Positions 32,701 to 43,767 of a stretch of DNA of 64,000 nucleotides are shown here, piece by piece. The position numbers and the translations under genes are program-made. Position 1 is the stretch's first letter. The number at the start of each line of letters is the position of its first letter. This DNA is from Raphanus sativus (taxonomy: Eukaryota; Streptophyta; Magnoliopsida; Brassicales; Brassicaceae): assembly GCF_000801105.2 (NCBI RefSeq), contig NC_079519.1, forward strand, positions 28,991,288 to 29,055,287, written 5' to 3'. The notes under the pieces are model-generated. The model was not told the DNA's origin, searched no databases, and worked only from the letters and a program-made list of their open reading frames with translations.

Positions 32701-34087
32701 GTTAAAATGAATAGACGTGTTAAAATATATGTTTAGCTGTTATCGTTATATATTATCGTTGTAAAACCGGAATACTATTTGATATATTATGTTTTGTGAC
32801 TTTTGTGTATACTGAAAAATACGTTTAACTTCTACATTTAAAAAAAACGTAAAGTTAATTAATTAATAAACTTGTTAAATTATTGTCAATTATTTTGGGT
32901 TTATTTATCTAATTTTGCTGTGTTTTTTTGTTTATGCTATCGCATCTGTAATAATCAATATTAACTAAAAAAAAGTTTCTTCTGGCTTTTATAGGACAGA
33001 CTATTTCTTTACTCAACAGTAAGCGTTATCGTTTTTGTTTTCCCTTCTTTATTTAATCTACGTGGATTATTGACGACAAGTATAGGCCGGTGGGTGGGAC
33101 CAATAAATGCAAAAATATGGGTCCCATGTATTGACTGATAATGACATGGCGACAAGTTATTTCGATTGATTTCATTGTGCATGTGTCCGATCGCTGACAC
33201 TTGAGTGTATGCCAGGTAGGATTCCACTTGAAAATGGACCCACATACCTGTCGCCACGTCAGATCAAATCTTCACCCCACCTTTTTTTTGTTCAATTGCT
33301 TCTTTGTTTAAATAAAACAATTAAGAAGTTTTCGGTAAATATGTAATAACTAAAATTTTCTTCTAATTTTTTTCTGTGTTTTTTTATTACGGACAAAAGA
33401 CCCCCTTTTACGAACTTTAAGTGTCTACTATTTTTTCACTAAAAATGTAATGAAAAGTGAGCATACTTAGAATTTTTGTCATTTTTGAAGAAAATGATTT
33501 TTAAAATGTTAATTATGAAAATGCTAATTCAAAAAATTGAGACACGAAAGGAAGATATGTGACTTATTTTCCGAAACAATAAAAATTAGCCAGATCTTCA
33601 TCAAAATAATACTTAAACCAACATTAAAAAGTTAATAAATTTTGAATATATTATCATTTTTTTTCAAATGGCTGGCTACATTTAAAAGAACGGATCATAT
33701 TGTCTGCGCGATTAGAAGTTGGAGTATCAATTTATCAAACTATAATTGTCGCTGTTCTTTAATTTGTAATCAGATTGATAGGCGCGGACACGTAATCACC
33801 ACCTGTAAAGGTAACCAAGCAGAAAAGGTTGGACGGCTAAGATGGCCCATAAGTGTGGGACCAACAATTTTATTTTATTATGGAAATGGTGTAAATTATC
33901 AATAGGTCAATAACTAATATTCGATATTCAGAATACTTTAGTTAGTAACAGAAGAAAGGACTTATATCCGATATAAAAAATGTTACAATTACAAATCAAA
34001 CTTACAGTATGGCGCTAAATTAAATGTAATTATATTATAATTTTTTTGTTTCAATATACTTAATAAATGACTTTTTGGAAAGAAAAT
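32701..34087. other. Intergenic sequence, no gene recognised
   Basis: AT-rich with more mixed stretches at 33040-33270 and 33700-33900. Frames of 82-87 codons there show no known motif and lack splice or promoter context. Confidence 0.45.
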
Positions 34088-34089
34088 TA

Positions 34090-34324
34090 CACTTCTTCCG
34101 TTTCGTATTAGATGATGCTTTATCCTAATGCACAAATATTAAGAAATTTATTTTTTATCAAAAATATCAATAAAATATAATATAAAATTAATTTATTTAA
34201 TTATAAATAGATATGATAACAATACACTCGACTACACAAATTTTGATAAAACTAAAGTTATCTATATCTGTGCAAATGTCATCTATTACGAAATAAAAAA
34301 TTTCTCTTAAAATAATGGAGAGAG
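34090..34324. mobile_element. Stowaway-like MITE, about 235 bp
   Basis: Ends CACTTCTTCCGTTTCGTATT and (reverse complement) CTCTCTCCATTATTTTAAG are weak inverted repeats of Stowaway type. Inner words ATTAGATGATG and CATCTATTACG are mirrored. TA dinucleotides flank both sides. Non-coding. Confidence 0.5.
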
Positions 34325-34326
34325 TA

Positions 34327-34480
34327 TTTTTATTTCTATATTTAGAGGAAAATAATATTTTCTGTGTTTACAATAAATAAAGAAGAATTATATTATATAA
34401 GCATATATATTATAGCAAATCCTTTTTTGTAAAGCTTTTATATTTTTTATAAACTATAAATGTAGATTAGAGATGTTCTA
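34327..34480. mobile_element. Half-copy of the 11439-type MITE
   Basis: ATTATATAAGCATATATAT...GCAAATCCTTTTTTGTAAAG...TTAGAGATGTTCT resembles the right half of the element at 11439-11737 (ATTATATAAGCATACAT...TGGAGATGTTCTTA). Confidence 0.45.
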
Positions 34481-34601
34481 GTATGAATAATAAACAATTT
34501 TAATTTATTTGTATTTTTAAATAGTAATTAAAATCATATTTAATCAGTATAATAATAGCTAAAATAGAATAATTTTTTTACTCAAATTATCTCGCTATTT
34601 A

Positions 34602-34873
34602 GAGCACTCGTAATGGTGTTACCAATTGGAGTCTATAGAAAATTTTATTTTATTTTTTAACTATTATTTTTCTCAGATTTTTGAAAAAATATCAACCAAT
34701 CGCGGACCGCCACGTTTCGTGGGGACCCGTAAATAGTGCAAAGATTCACTAAGAACGAATTATTATTTAGAAATTTTAAAGATTAAATCCTTATATTTTT
34801 TCCTTTTATTTTGGTAGATCCACTGATTATTTAATTATTTTTTCTCTAAAGATTTTTTCTTTAGGAGGTGCTC
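34602..34873. mobile_element. Tourist-like (PIF/Harbinger) MITE, 272 bp
   Basis: Ends GAGCACTCGTAATGG and (reverse complement) GAGCACCTCCTAAAG form an inverted repeat, flanked by TTA at 34599-34601 and 34874-34876. The core AATCGCGGACCGCCACGTTT links it to the MITE at 1617. Confidence 0.75.
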
Positions 34874-35089
34874 TTAGAATAAATTATCACGATCTAAATT
34901 TTATTTATATTTAATCATCTTTTTTAGAAAAAAAATTATATACTTATTATGTTTTAATATTTTTTTCTTCCACTTGCATATTTCAATATATATTTTTATC
35001 TATATTTGTATTCATAGAAAATATATAAATCAGATAGTATAAGGATGAGTGTATCATTACTATATGAAGAAGTATTAGTGTGTTAAGAG

Positions 35090-35645
35090 CCCTGTTCGAA
35101 AACGCGGCCGCCGCGGGCGAGTTTCCGACGAATAAACGGTCGGCGGTCTACCGGCGCCGCGATTTGGCTCTGTGCAGAGGTTTAGGCGGTATGGTAAAAA
35201 AATTGAGTTTTTTTGTTAATCTGAAGCAAATAATCAGTTATATGTGATAGATCTATAAGATTAAAGTGCAAAACTGTAGTTAAAACGCAAAAGATTTGAA
35301 GATTATGCAAAAATATATATGGCGGCTGCAAAAACCTGGTTCAGAATCGTGAAACCTAAAAAAATTTATGAAGAAGACGATGAGTAATTTACATAACTGC
35401 CACTCATTTAAAAAAATGTTAAAAAAACGAAAAACAACCGCGTAAGGGGTCGAACCCGGATTGTTAGAAAGCCACACAATGTAATAACCAGAAGACCACG
35501 CCCACAATTGTTGATTTATATGCATAATATAATATATAAGAGAGAAAAAATCGCCGCTTAATTTTCGCGTATTCCCCGGTTTATTCATTAGGCGCTAGGC
35601 CCGGTCCGAGCGCCCGACTAACGCCTAGCGTAGTTTTGAACATTG
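35090..35645. mobile_element. hAT-type non-autonomous element, 556 bp, with tRNA-like segment
   Basis: A perfect 8-bp duplication, GTTAAGAG, flanks it at 35082-35089 and 35646-35653, the hallmark of hAT transposition. Terminal repeats are CCCTGTTCGAAAACG and (reverse complement) CAATGTTCAAAACTACG. Subterminal regions are GC-rich and partly palindromic (GCGGCCGCCGCGGGCG; GGCGCTAGGCCCGG). Near 35447-35504 lies a tRNA-like segment on the minus strand with a good box B (GGGTTCGACCCC), suggesting a captured SINE or tRNA piece. It encodes no transposase. Confidence 0.82.
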
Positions 35646-35653
35646 GTTAAGAG

Positions 35654-36063
35654 TGACCAGTTAAAAAAAAAGTGATTCTTAGAGTTTATGCTACAATTTT
35701 ATATATATAAAATACTTTACTTTTTGTTTGAAGTTTGAAAGTAATATGTTATCTAATTTTGGAATAAAAATTAAAATTACCTTTTTAAAAATATACTGAA
35801 ATACTATTTTTTGCAAAACAAATACAAATATAAGATTTTGTTGATGGAAAAGGTTTGGTCTTCCTCTTACACTTTAAACTAAATTATGATTTTTATATTG
35901 TTATTTCAGATCTAAAAAGGAAAGTTCGAAATAATTCACTTTTGGCAATCGGAATTATGTGAAACGACCCCATGCGGGCATGCCTTGAATATGTGTAATC
36001 CTAAAGTCGGACAACATAAGCATAATTGTCTCGTAATCCTTGAATGAATATGTGTTAATTCTT
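35654..36063. other. AT-rich spacer
   Basis: No gene seen. A more mixed patch at 35930-36050 could be a transposon remnant, but nothing in it is recognisable. Confidence 0.4.
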
Positions 36064-37904
36064 GAAGAAATTTCATAACTACACTTTGTGTGATACCATA
36101 ATTTAACAATACCACCAATAGATGGACATTTTCATAAATGCACTTTTTATTAATGTGTAAAAGACAAAACTGACTCTACCTTATCTTCTCTTCCATTAAA
36201 TTTTTCTTCTCTCGTTTCTGTCATCGTCGACGTCTTTCCAGCATCGTGTCGTCTTCATCCAATCTCGTCGTCGACGTCGTCAAATCCGTCGAGATCCACA
36301 GTCGTCGAGATCCATCGTCATCTCTGTCGAGATCCATCGTCGTTTCCGTCGCGATTCGTTGTCGTCTCCGTCGAGATCCGTCGTCGTCTTCGTCGAGATC
36401 CATCATCACTCTCTCACACAACCAGCGACAAAAAATTACAAGAATCACGATTAAAACCTCAAAGATATTGGCTCCTCACCACGATTCACACATGTATGTT
36501 TCTATTTTGTATTTTTTGTTTGATTCAAGTAATTTTTTGAATTTGTTCTTTCTGATATAAAAAATCGTTTAGAACATGTCGATCTAAGAGAAATAGTTTC
36601 AATAGTAAACATTGAGTTTTCAAAAAATTATAAACCTCTATAAATCTGGGTTCAAGTGATTTTATGATTTTCGTTTTTCTGTTATCCGAAACAAAAAAAT
36701 AAAGTTGATTTAATTTAAACTTGTCATTTGAATAATTATGGTTAGAAGAAAGATTTTCGAATAGTGAACATTGCATTTTAAATAATTATATCCTCTTATA
36801 AGTCTGGGTTTTAGGATCGATAGTACAACTCAATGCTTTACAAGGTTTATAAAGAAGTTTGTAAACAAGAGTTGCTCATATGTCTATAAAAACATATAAA
36901 TGTGTGAATTTGAGAAGTCTTGTCTTTTATTATCCTATATTCTTTGTAAAACTGTTATCAAAATACATGAATATTACGTTTGGATAAGGTATCTTCAGAC
37001 CATGATTAAAAGTTAACATCATATTTTTATTTCGTCTTGCAGTTAGATAGCAATGAATTCTGCACATCTATGAGATTGCCTCTGAGGATTTATGAAGCTG
37101 GAATAGAACCACTGGACAATCCAAAAGTGATTACCCAATCGGTGTCTTGGTCAATAATGTGAAGCTTTTTATAGAAGATTATAAATGTGATTTTATAAGA
37201 GTTTATAAATTTATATATTAGAGATTTGTAGAGATTTATAAAATGCTGACTATTCTTTTTTACATCTTGTGTTTAATATAATGTTTGGATTTTCTAATGA
37301 ATACAAACATTTGGTGACCCCAACACATCTGATCTTGATGACATGGATTTTGACAGTTCAACAATGATATAAAACAAAAAAAACTAATGGGAACAAGGAT
37401 TTGTGAATTTACTTTTTTGTAACATATATAAGAAAATAATACATGAAAGAAGAGCAAAAGAAATATGAAGAACAAATAAGATATTAGAAATCATTTGTAA
37501 AAGTTTATGAAACAGTTTGTAAAGTTTATAATCTATTTATAAGGGTTTATAAATTATTTTTAAAAGTAAAATCCATTTATAAAGGTTTATAAAATATTTA
37601 ATAAATTATAAAAGGAATGAAAATTGTTTAGAGGGTTTTCTTGAGCTGTTCAAAACATATGAACATGTGAACTTGAGAATTCTTGTGAAGAATGCTAGGC
37701 AAAATGAGCATACGGAACTCAAAAGTGATTTATAAACGTTTATAAACTGATTTATAATGGCTTACAAGTTAATTTTTCTAAAGTACCTCAAAAATACAAT
37801 CAATACAAAAATGCATATCTGGTGAAAGAACCACATCCTTCAACAATGGATATATTGCCTCAACCCCTTATAAAGAGATTATATAACTACTCAGATATAC
37901 AAGT

Positions 37905-38300
37905 TTCATGAAGAGATTATATAACTTATAACCCCTTATAAACTTTTATAAAACTTAGATATACTAGTTTCATGAAGAGATTATATAACTTATAACCCCT
38001 TATAAACCTTTATAAAACTCAGATATACAAGTTTCATGAAGAGATTATATAACTTATAACCCCTTATAAACCTTTATAAAACTCAGATATACAAGTTTCA
38101 TGAGGAGATTATATAACTTATAACCCCTTATAAACTTTTATAAAACTCAGATATACTAATTTATAAAGTATTATGTAGCTTATAACCCCTTATAAATCTT
38201 TATAAAACTCAGATTTACTAGTTTCATGAAGAGATTATATAACTTATAACCCCTTATAAACCTTTATAAAACTCAGATATACTTGTTTATAAAGTATTAT
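37905..38300. repeat. 64-bp tandem array, about six copies
   Basis: Units begin with AGAGATTATATAACTTATAA and contain CCCCTTATAAAC, TTTATAAAACTCAGATATAC and GTTTCATGA. Starts at about 37912, 37976, 38040, 38104, (38168, diverged) and 38230 give a 63-64 bp period. Each unit carries three copies of a TTATAA core. It lies inside the VANDAL-like element. Confidence 0.9.
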
Positions 38301-39080
38301 ATAAACTCAGAGATGAAAATGCTGATAAATAATAACTTATAAATATTTATAGCTGGCCCATGTATCTCAGATATCAGATAAATGAAAAGGCTGATATATA
38401 ATAACTTGGAATTTCTGAAGCGGTGGAGCCTTGCTTGCTGTCTGCATGTGCCTCATAATCTTCCATGTATCATCATCTCTTTACAAAGCTTTATAAGGGT
38501 ATGCAAAATTATTTGTAATAAGAGTATATAAAACAATAATAAAAGCATATAAAACAAGTTATAAAATATATAAACCATTTATAAATATTTATAAAAACGT
38601 TATGAAAGTTTATAAATAATTTAGAAGGGGTATATATACTATTAATAGGGGTTTATAAAAACTTTATGAAAGCTTATATTCAATTTATAAGGGGTACTTT
38701 AAGAGTTGTATCTGTTTATAAATCAACTAAAAGAGTCTATAACCATTTAGAAAGCCTTATAAAACAATTTATAATAGTTTGTATAATAATTTATTAATAA
38801 TTTATAAAAATAATTTATAAAGTTTATACACCATTATAAAGGATTATTAAACAATTTATAAGGGTATGTAAAATTTCTGAAGCGGTGGAGCATTACTTGC
38901 TGTCCGCATGTGCCTCAGAATCTGCCACATATCATCATCTTTTACCAAAGCATGCACGTGTTCTTTAGTTTTATAAGAATATTTAAAGTTATTTATAAGG
39001 ATTTATAAAATCATTTATAAAGATTTGTAGAATATCAAAAGGTGATTATTTTATGAAGTCTTATAACGTTTTATAGAGGC

Positions 39081-39449
39081 TTATAAATCATTTTTAAGAA
39101 ATAATTGTAAAAACCTTGTCACTGAAATTATGTCTTCCTTTCTTGAGTTTATATTTGAATCGCTATGTTTTGGTATTTTACTCAAGACTTTGTGTTGTTG
39201 TTTTTTCATTCCTCTTAAAATCATTTGATCAAACAGTTGGTGTGCAACAAAGCCAGCAACTTCAAGTAACTTTTGAATCAACTCTTCCACATCTAAAATG
39301 AATGTAGGCTCTACTTTTGGAGAAATCCAAACACCAAGTTTTTGAGAAATACTTGATTCAGTGAATAGAACATGTAAGCTACCACTTCTAAGCAACACAA
39401 AATCCACTTCATCTATGGCTTGAGTCCAAAAGATAATTTGGTACCTCAT
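39081..39449 (-). other. 122-codon open frame inside the VANDAL-like element, unrecognised
   Basis: Codes for MRYQIIFWTQAIDEVDFVLL followed by about 100 residues without a motif I know. No introns, promoter or homologous neighbour are evident. It may be the last exon of a decayed element-encoded gene; it is unlikely to be a functional host gene. Confidence 0.3.
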
Positions 39450-40043
39450 TTATAAAATTTCATCAGAAAAAAACTTCTTTTCTTTTGCTAGAAACACATC
39501 GTACATCGATTCTGGGAAATCAAGCTAAAATTAATGAAATAGAACAAAAATCACCATCTATTATCTTGTCACCTTCGTTGACGTCGTGAGAGAGCTTGGT
39601 CAGTTCGTCAGATCTCGTCAAGTTTTTCAGGTTAGTCAGAAGGCTCGCTAGAGAAGTCGTCAGAGAAATCGTGAGCGTCGTCTAATCTCGGCAGAAATCG
39701 TCAAGGTCGTCAGATCTTGTCGGGAACTTGTCATCATCGTCAAATCTCGTCGTAGCTTCGTCGGATCTCGCCGTAGCTTCCTTGGATCTCGCTGTACATC
39801 TCTTCAACGTCGCCGGATCTCGCCGGAAAACTCGTCACCGCCGGAGAATTCGTCAATGTTGATGTGAATCTGAGATGATGAGATCTCGTGAGATGTAGGA
39901 GAAGAAGAGAGTAGTTTTGTGTTTTATTAATTAGGGGTATAAATGTACTTTGCCTATCAAAATTTTAATGGTAAAGTTGGTTAGTGTACATTTGAAAAAT
40001 GGTATCATGAAAGTTGTATTTTTGGCAATTTCCCTTAATTTTT

Positions 40044-41641
40044 TATCGTTAATTTAAGCACTAATTTAGACCAGCGGTCAAAACTGTACCACCTGTCAAA
40101 TTTTTATTGGTCGGCCACATGTTAAGATTGGTACCATAATTAAATGCTCATTTTTATGGTCCCATCTGGGTAGAATCTCTTCGTCAGCAAATAGTTGGCC
40201 ACCACAGCTACACTCAAGAATAAAAGATCGAATCTTTTTTTGTTTGTGTTTTTTTTTAATTTTCTTTCTTGATAGGATCTGATCTATTAAGTTGTTTCTT
40301 AATGCTAAGCTGATTGTATATATATTTTAATATATATATTGTCATGATTCATAATAGATTTTAAAAATGTGTAAATTGATAATCTTGACAAACAATATAT
40401 ACGCAGATTATCAGCATTTTTTAGAAATTAGTTATTATTGAAAACAGTTACAAAAAGTTTATGATTGAATGAAACAGTGTTATTGTGAATGATAAGATTA
40501 ATAGAAATTGTCTAAAATACCACAAATTAAGTATCACTTTTCAAAAATACCGTCAATCAAAAATATACTAACATTTAGGTCTAGATTTTAGTGTTTAGAG
40601 TATTAATGAAAATAATCATTTGTTAATGGTAAATGTGAAAGTAGTATTAAATTTGTGGTATAATTGAATTTTTTTTTATGATTAATATAAATAGATAGTG
40701 AAATTACAATGTAAATTGATAATTCTGGAAGATGTTAACTAAATCAATATTACAATCGAGTATTACCATGTAATTTCAAGATATGTTTATAAAAAAAAAA
40801 AGAGAGAGACAGTATTGTGTCACAAGAGAATATATTATTGTCGGTGAATATCCTAGATTTGGATGATCTCAAAATACTGTAAAGAAAAAGATGATATAAA
40901 GACATTCACTTAATTGTCTGTAGGCTATAGCAAAAACCTTTTAGCCGAAAAAAAGTTATAGACGTTCAATAATATTTTACCAAGCTATATTTTTGTATCA
41001 TTTTCTCACGCAAAAACTAGGAGTCGAACTTACAATGCCAGCATAGTGCCATAGTGGTCTTTGCCTCGCCTCCTATAGCTATGAGTATTATTTAAAAATC
41101 GATACTATTTACTATTTGAAGCATTAAATCGAATTGAAACTATGCTTATTAATTAAGCGTTACTATTTTTCAATGTTTACTTGCTTTGAATGTCCATACG
41201 TGCAAAACAATACTGACACCATTCATAACAGGAGTTTGACTTTATCTTGGTTTATCATGTATGCTTTTTTTAATTAATCTATAACTTTTGGAGTTAGATA
41301 AATTTGTAGACGTTAGAAATACTATATTAGTATAAATACTTCTGGAAAGGGGTCTCTACTTCTCTTTGTTGTTAGTTATGATTTTGTCTAAAGAAAAATC
41401 ATATTATTGCATCGTTGGTCCCTATAGAAAAGTAATATTTTATTTGATTAATATCTGCAACTTTGCAATAGACTCATAGATATCATATACTCATATAAAC
41501 ATGCACAAATGTTGATGATATGATTCAGAGTCGTTCCATTCTGAAGCGATTAAGCCTTAAAGCCAAAGTTTTTTTCCTTTATCTTTTCTTACATCCCGGA
41601 AGCTCGGGGCCAATACAACGGGATCAGTGGACTATAATAGT
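40044..41641. other. Intergenic sequence, no gene recognised
   Basis: AT-rich. A weak tRNA-like segment on the minus strand at about 41010-41085 (box B-like AGTTCGACTCC) may be an old SINE. Confidence 0.45.
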
Positions 41642-42637
41642 ACTATGACATGTCATAGATCATCTCTCCCCCAAAGAGTTGCACCATGACGCAAAGCTAA
41701 CCTCTTGCGTTGACGATCAAAATAAAGCCTTTTAAGCTGATATTTATAATAAGTATTGTTTAAGGTTTTTGTATATGAATTAAAAATAATTAATTTTCTG
41801 TTTTAATATTTTTAGATAATAGTAGATAGAAAAAACGCTCGTAAGAAGTCATATTGAAACCAAGAAATATAGGCATGCACGTCATCCACACCAGAATTGG
41901 AGTTTTCCAAAAAACCTACTAGTGGAAGAAGACCTCCTAAGGATAAGAGACATAAAGCTAAAAAAAAGCCAAAAAAGAACTTTTTTGTGTAAAATCCTGC
42001 ATAATTCGAATGTTATCAGTTCCGGTACGTAGACCAAATAATATAATGCAAGCAAAAGTTCCTAAATTCATGGAGATATAGAACAGCATATAAGTTATCA
42101 TGCTCGCATATCCACCATTTGAGTCTCCAACAATTATTCCAATAATTACATATCTGATTTGACCTATGGACGAATATGCACGCATACATTTCATGCTTGT
42201 TTGAGTAATAATGAGATTCCCCAATATCATGCTAAGAATAGCTAGGATTTACAGAAGAAGATGCCATTCATTTGATGAGAAATAAAAAGGAATATCGAAA
42301 ATTCGAGTGGCTAAAGCTGAAACAACTACTTTCGAAGTAACAGAAAGAAAAGTAACGACTGGAGTGGGAGAGTCAGAGTCGAAAAGAGGATTCCTCACTT
42401 CTTTCTCTCATTCAAAACCGTGCATGAAACTTTCATCTCGCACGACTCCTAAGTGATAAAAGTAAAGAAGAACTATGACATGTCATAGATCATCTCTCCT
42501 CCAAAGAGTTGCACCATGACGCAAAGCTAACCGCTTGCGTTGACGATCAAAATAAAGCCTTTTAAGCTGATATTTATAGTAAGTATTGTTTAAGGTTTTT
42601 GTACATGAATTAAAAAAATAATTAATTTTCTGTTTTA
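41642..42637. repeat. Pair of ~165-bp direct repeats framing the plastid insert
   Basis: ACTATGACATGTCATAGATC starts at 41642 and again at 42472. The two copies (41642-41805 and 42472-42637) are near-identical, differing at a handful of sites plus a 2-base A-run change. The 666 bases between them are plastid ndhB. The repeat itself does not read as ndhB. Confidence 0.88.
41806..42471 (-). pseudogene. Plastid-derived ndhB fragment in nuclear DNA (NUPT)
   Basis: On the minus strand this encodes a long stretch of NdhB, subunit 2 of the plastid NAD(P)H dehydrogenase: [23 protein letters not shown] at about 42160-42230, then [20 protein letters not shown] and [12 protein letters not shown] to about 41995. 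More degraded sequence down to 41811 still reads [11 protein letters not shown] and AFFLSTII. The part at 42245-42455 is the upstream end of exon 2 plus what looks like the 3' end of the group II intron (TCGTGCGAGATGAAAGTTTC). Defects include a stop where I expect Glu in LLLEILAIL (42250), the shift to frame IMQDF and loss of FFGKLYLFW. It therefore encodes no working subunit. A plastid-derived piece that came via mitochondrial DNA is an alternative. Confidence 0.88.
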
Positions 42638-42816
42638 TCACTATATAATATTTTATTTGATTTTAGTAATTAATGAATCAAAGGTAATGGTAAAAGTTAG
42701 AAAAACATTTAATATTTACCTTAAAAATGTAAAACGGCATTTATAATAAAACAAAAATTAAAATTTAAAACGACAGTTAAGAAAAATCTGCAAGCAGAAG
42801 GGCTATAAGAAGATAT

Positions 42817-43640
42817 ATGTTGTGTAAGATGTGGAGTTTCAAAGAAATCAATAAAACCATGTATTTTTCGAATGTCCTCCAACGCGTCAGGTTTGAATCC
42901 TTTCACAGATACCATCAAATCCAGTTATTTTCCACTGGCTTCTTCTTTATAAATATGGATCATCTATTCTGGAGAGTTCACCTGAAAATGGATGACCATC
43001 AATTTGCATGGATTTTATGGTACATTTGGAAGAAAAAAAATAACAAAGTTTTCAGTAATCTAGACATGGATCCCGGGAAAACGTTTAAATTTGCGGAAAT
43101 AGAATCAAACGCTTTGGGCTGGATCACAAGTGTTGAACACACAGAGGGCAGCACTTATGTGGAGGTTTTAAATTTACCTTCAATTCCAGGACGTTGGTGT
43201 TTTATAAATGATTCTTAAAAAGATAATGAGACTTTTTCAGGTCAATCTTGGTATAGTAGTACTCTAGAAAAGTTTAATGGTTTGATGGGGATAAAAATGT
43301 CAAGGCTACTCTTCCCCTTCTTCACTCGGACGTGGAAGTGCTACTTTGGATAATGAAGTATATAAGAAATTTGCATCAATTTTGGGTCACGTTTGTAACG
43401 AATTGTTCTCAATTGGTGAAGATGGTTTCAGAACCGAAAGAATAATCTGCTTTTGCAAGTTATTTGCAAAAAAGTTTTTTTAACTCAGAAATAATTTATG
43501 CACCAAGAATGCAAAATTTGAAAGCATATAGTTTAGTACGAAGTGTCAGAAAACAATCGTCTTTCATTGTTTACATGGATGCCAAGCTACCAATGTTGTT
43601 TATGGAGTCAAATTAATTCTGTTTTATGTTGATGACAAAA
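42817..43640 (+). pseudogene. Decayed LINE ORF2 C-terminus (RNase H region)
   Basis: An open part at 42817-43218 reads ...FAWILWYIWKKKNNKVFSNL and ...LPSIPGRWCFINDS, matching the linker and the start of the RNase H domain found at the end of many Brassicaceae L1-type LINE proteins (normally W.ID(G/A)SW). After the stop at 43219 the similarity continues in shifted frames (KDNETFSGQSWYS, EKFNGLMG, ...) to about 43620. The catalytic Asp appears as N in FINDS. It is non-functional. It starts about 180 bp right of the NUPT repeat. Confidence 0.7.
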
Positions 43641-43718
43641 AGTTGAATTGCAAAGAACAGTAAATTTAAAGATGCAAGGTGAGTCACCAAGAAGTAATGG
43701 AGCGTCTATTATTTAAGA

Positions 43719-43767
43719 TAAAATAGATTTAGCTTTTTTTTTTTGAAACACTAAAATAGATTTAGCT
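43719..43767 (-). repeat. tail-like 17-bp insertion with 16-bp target duplication
   Basis: TAAAATAGATTTAGCT is at 43719-43734 and 43752-43767, identical. The insert is ten T then GAAACAC, i.e. GTGTTTC plus an A tail on the minus strand. Confidence 0.85.

Larger units (their letters stand above)
36064..40034. mobile_element. Mutator/VANDAL-like element, 3971 bp, TTTATAA-rich
   Basis: The right end, read in reverse, is GGGAAATTGCCAAAAATACA then CTTTCATGATACC. The left end reads GAAGAAATTTCATAACTACA then CTTTGTGTGATACC, a diverged inverted repeat. Flanking 9-mers TTAATTCTT (36055-36063) and TTAATTTTT (40035-40043) match at 8 of 9. Both subterminal zones (36215-36410 and 39580-39880) are rich in GTCGTCGAGATC-type words. 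The body (37180-39080) is packed with TTTATAA/TTATAAA at intervals of roughly 15-40 bases and includes a 64-bp tandem array. Only decayed coding traces remain (a 30-codon stretch ending in PLRIYEAGIEPLDNPKV near 37070, and a 122-codon frame at 39081-39449). No transposase is visible. Confidence 0.68.

Noticed and set aside
33009..33905. Frames of 82 and 87 codons as genes
   Set aside because: No domain, no conserved start context, opposite strands; likely random in a less AT-rich patch.
41010..41085. Possible tRNA gene or SINE on the minus strand
   Set aside because: A box B-like AGTTCGACTCC is present, but box A, stem pairing, tail and target duplication are not convincing.
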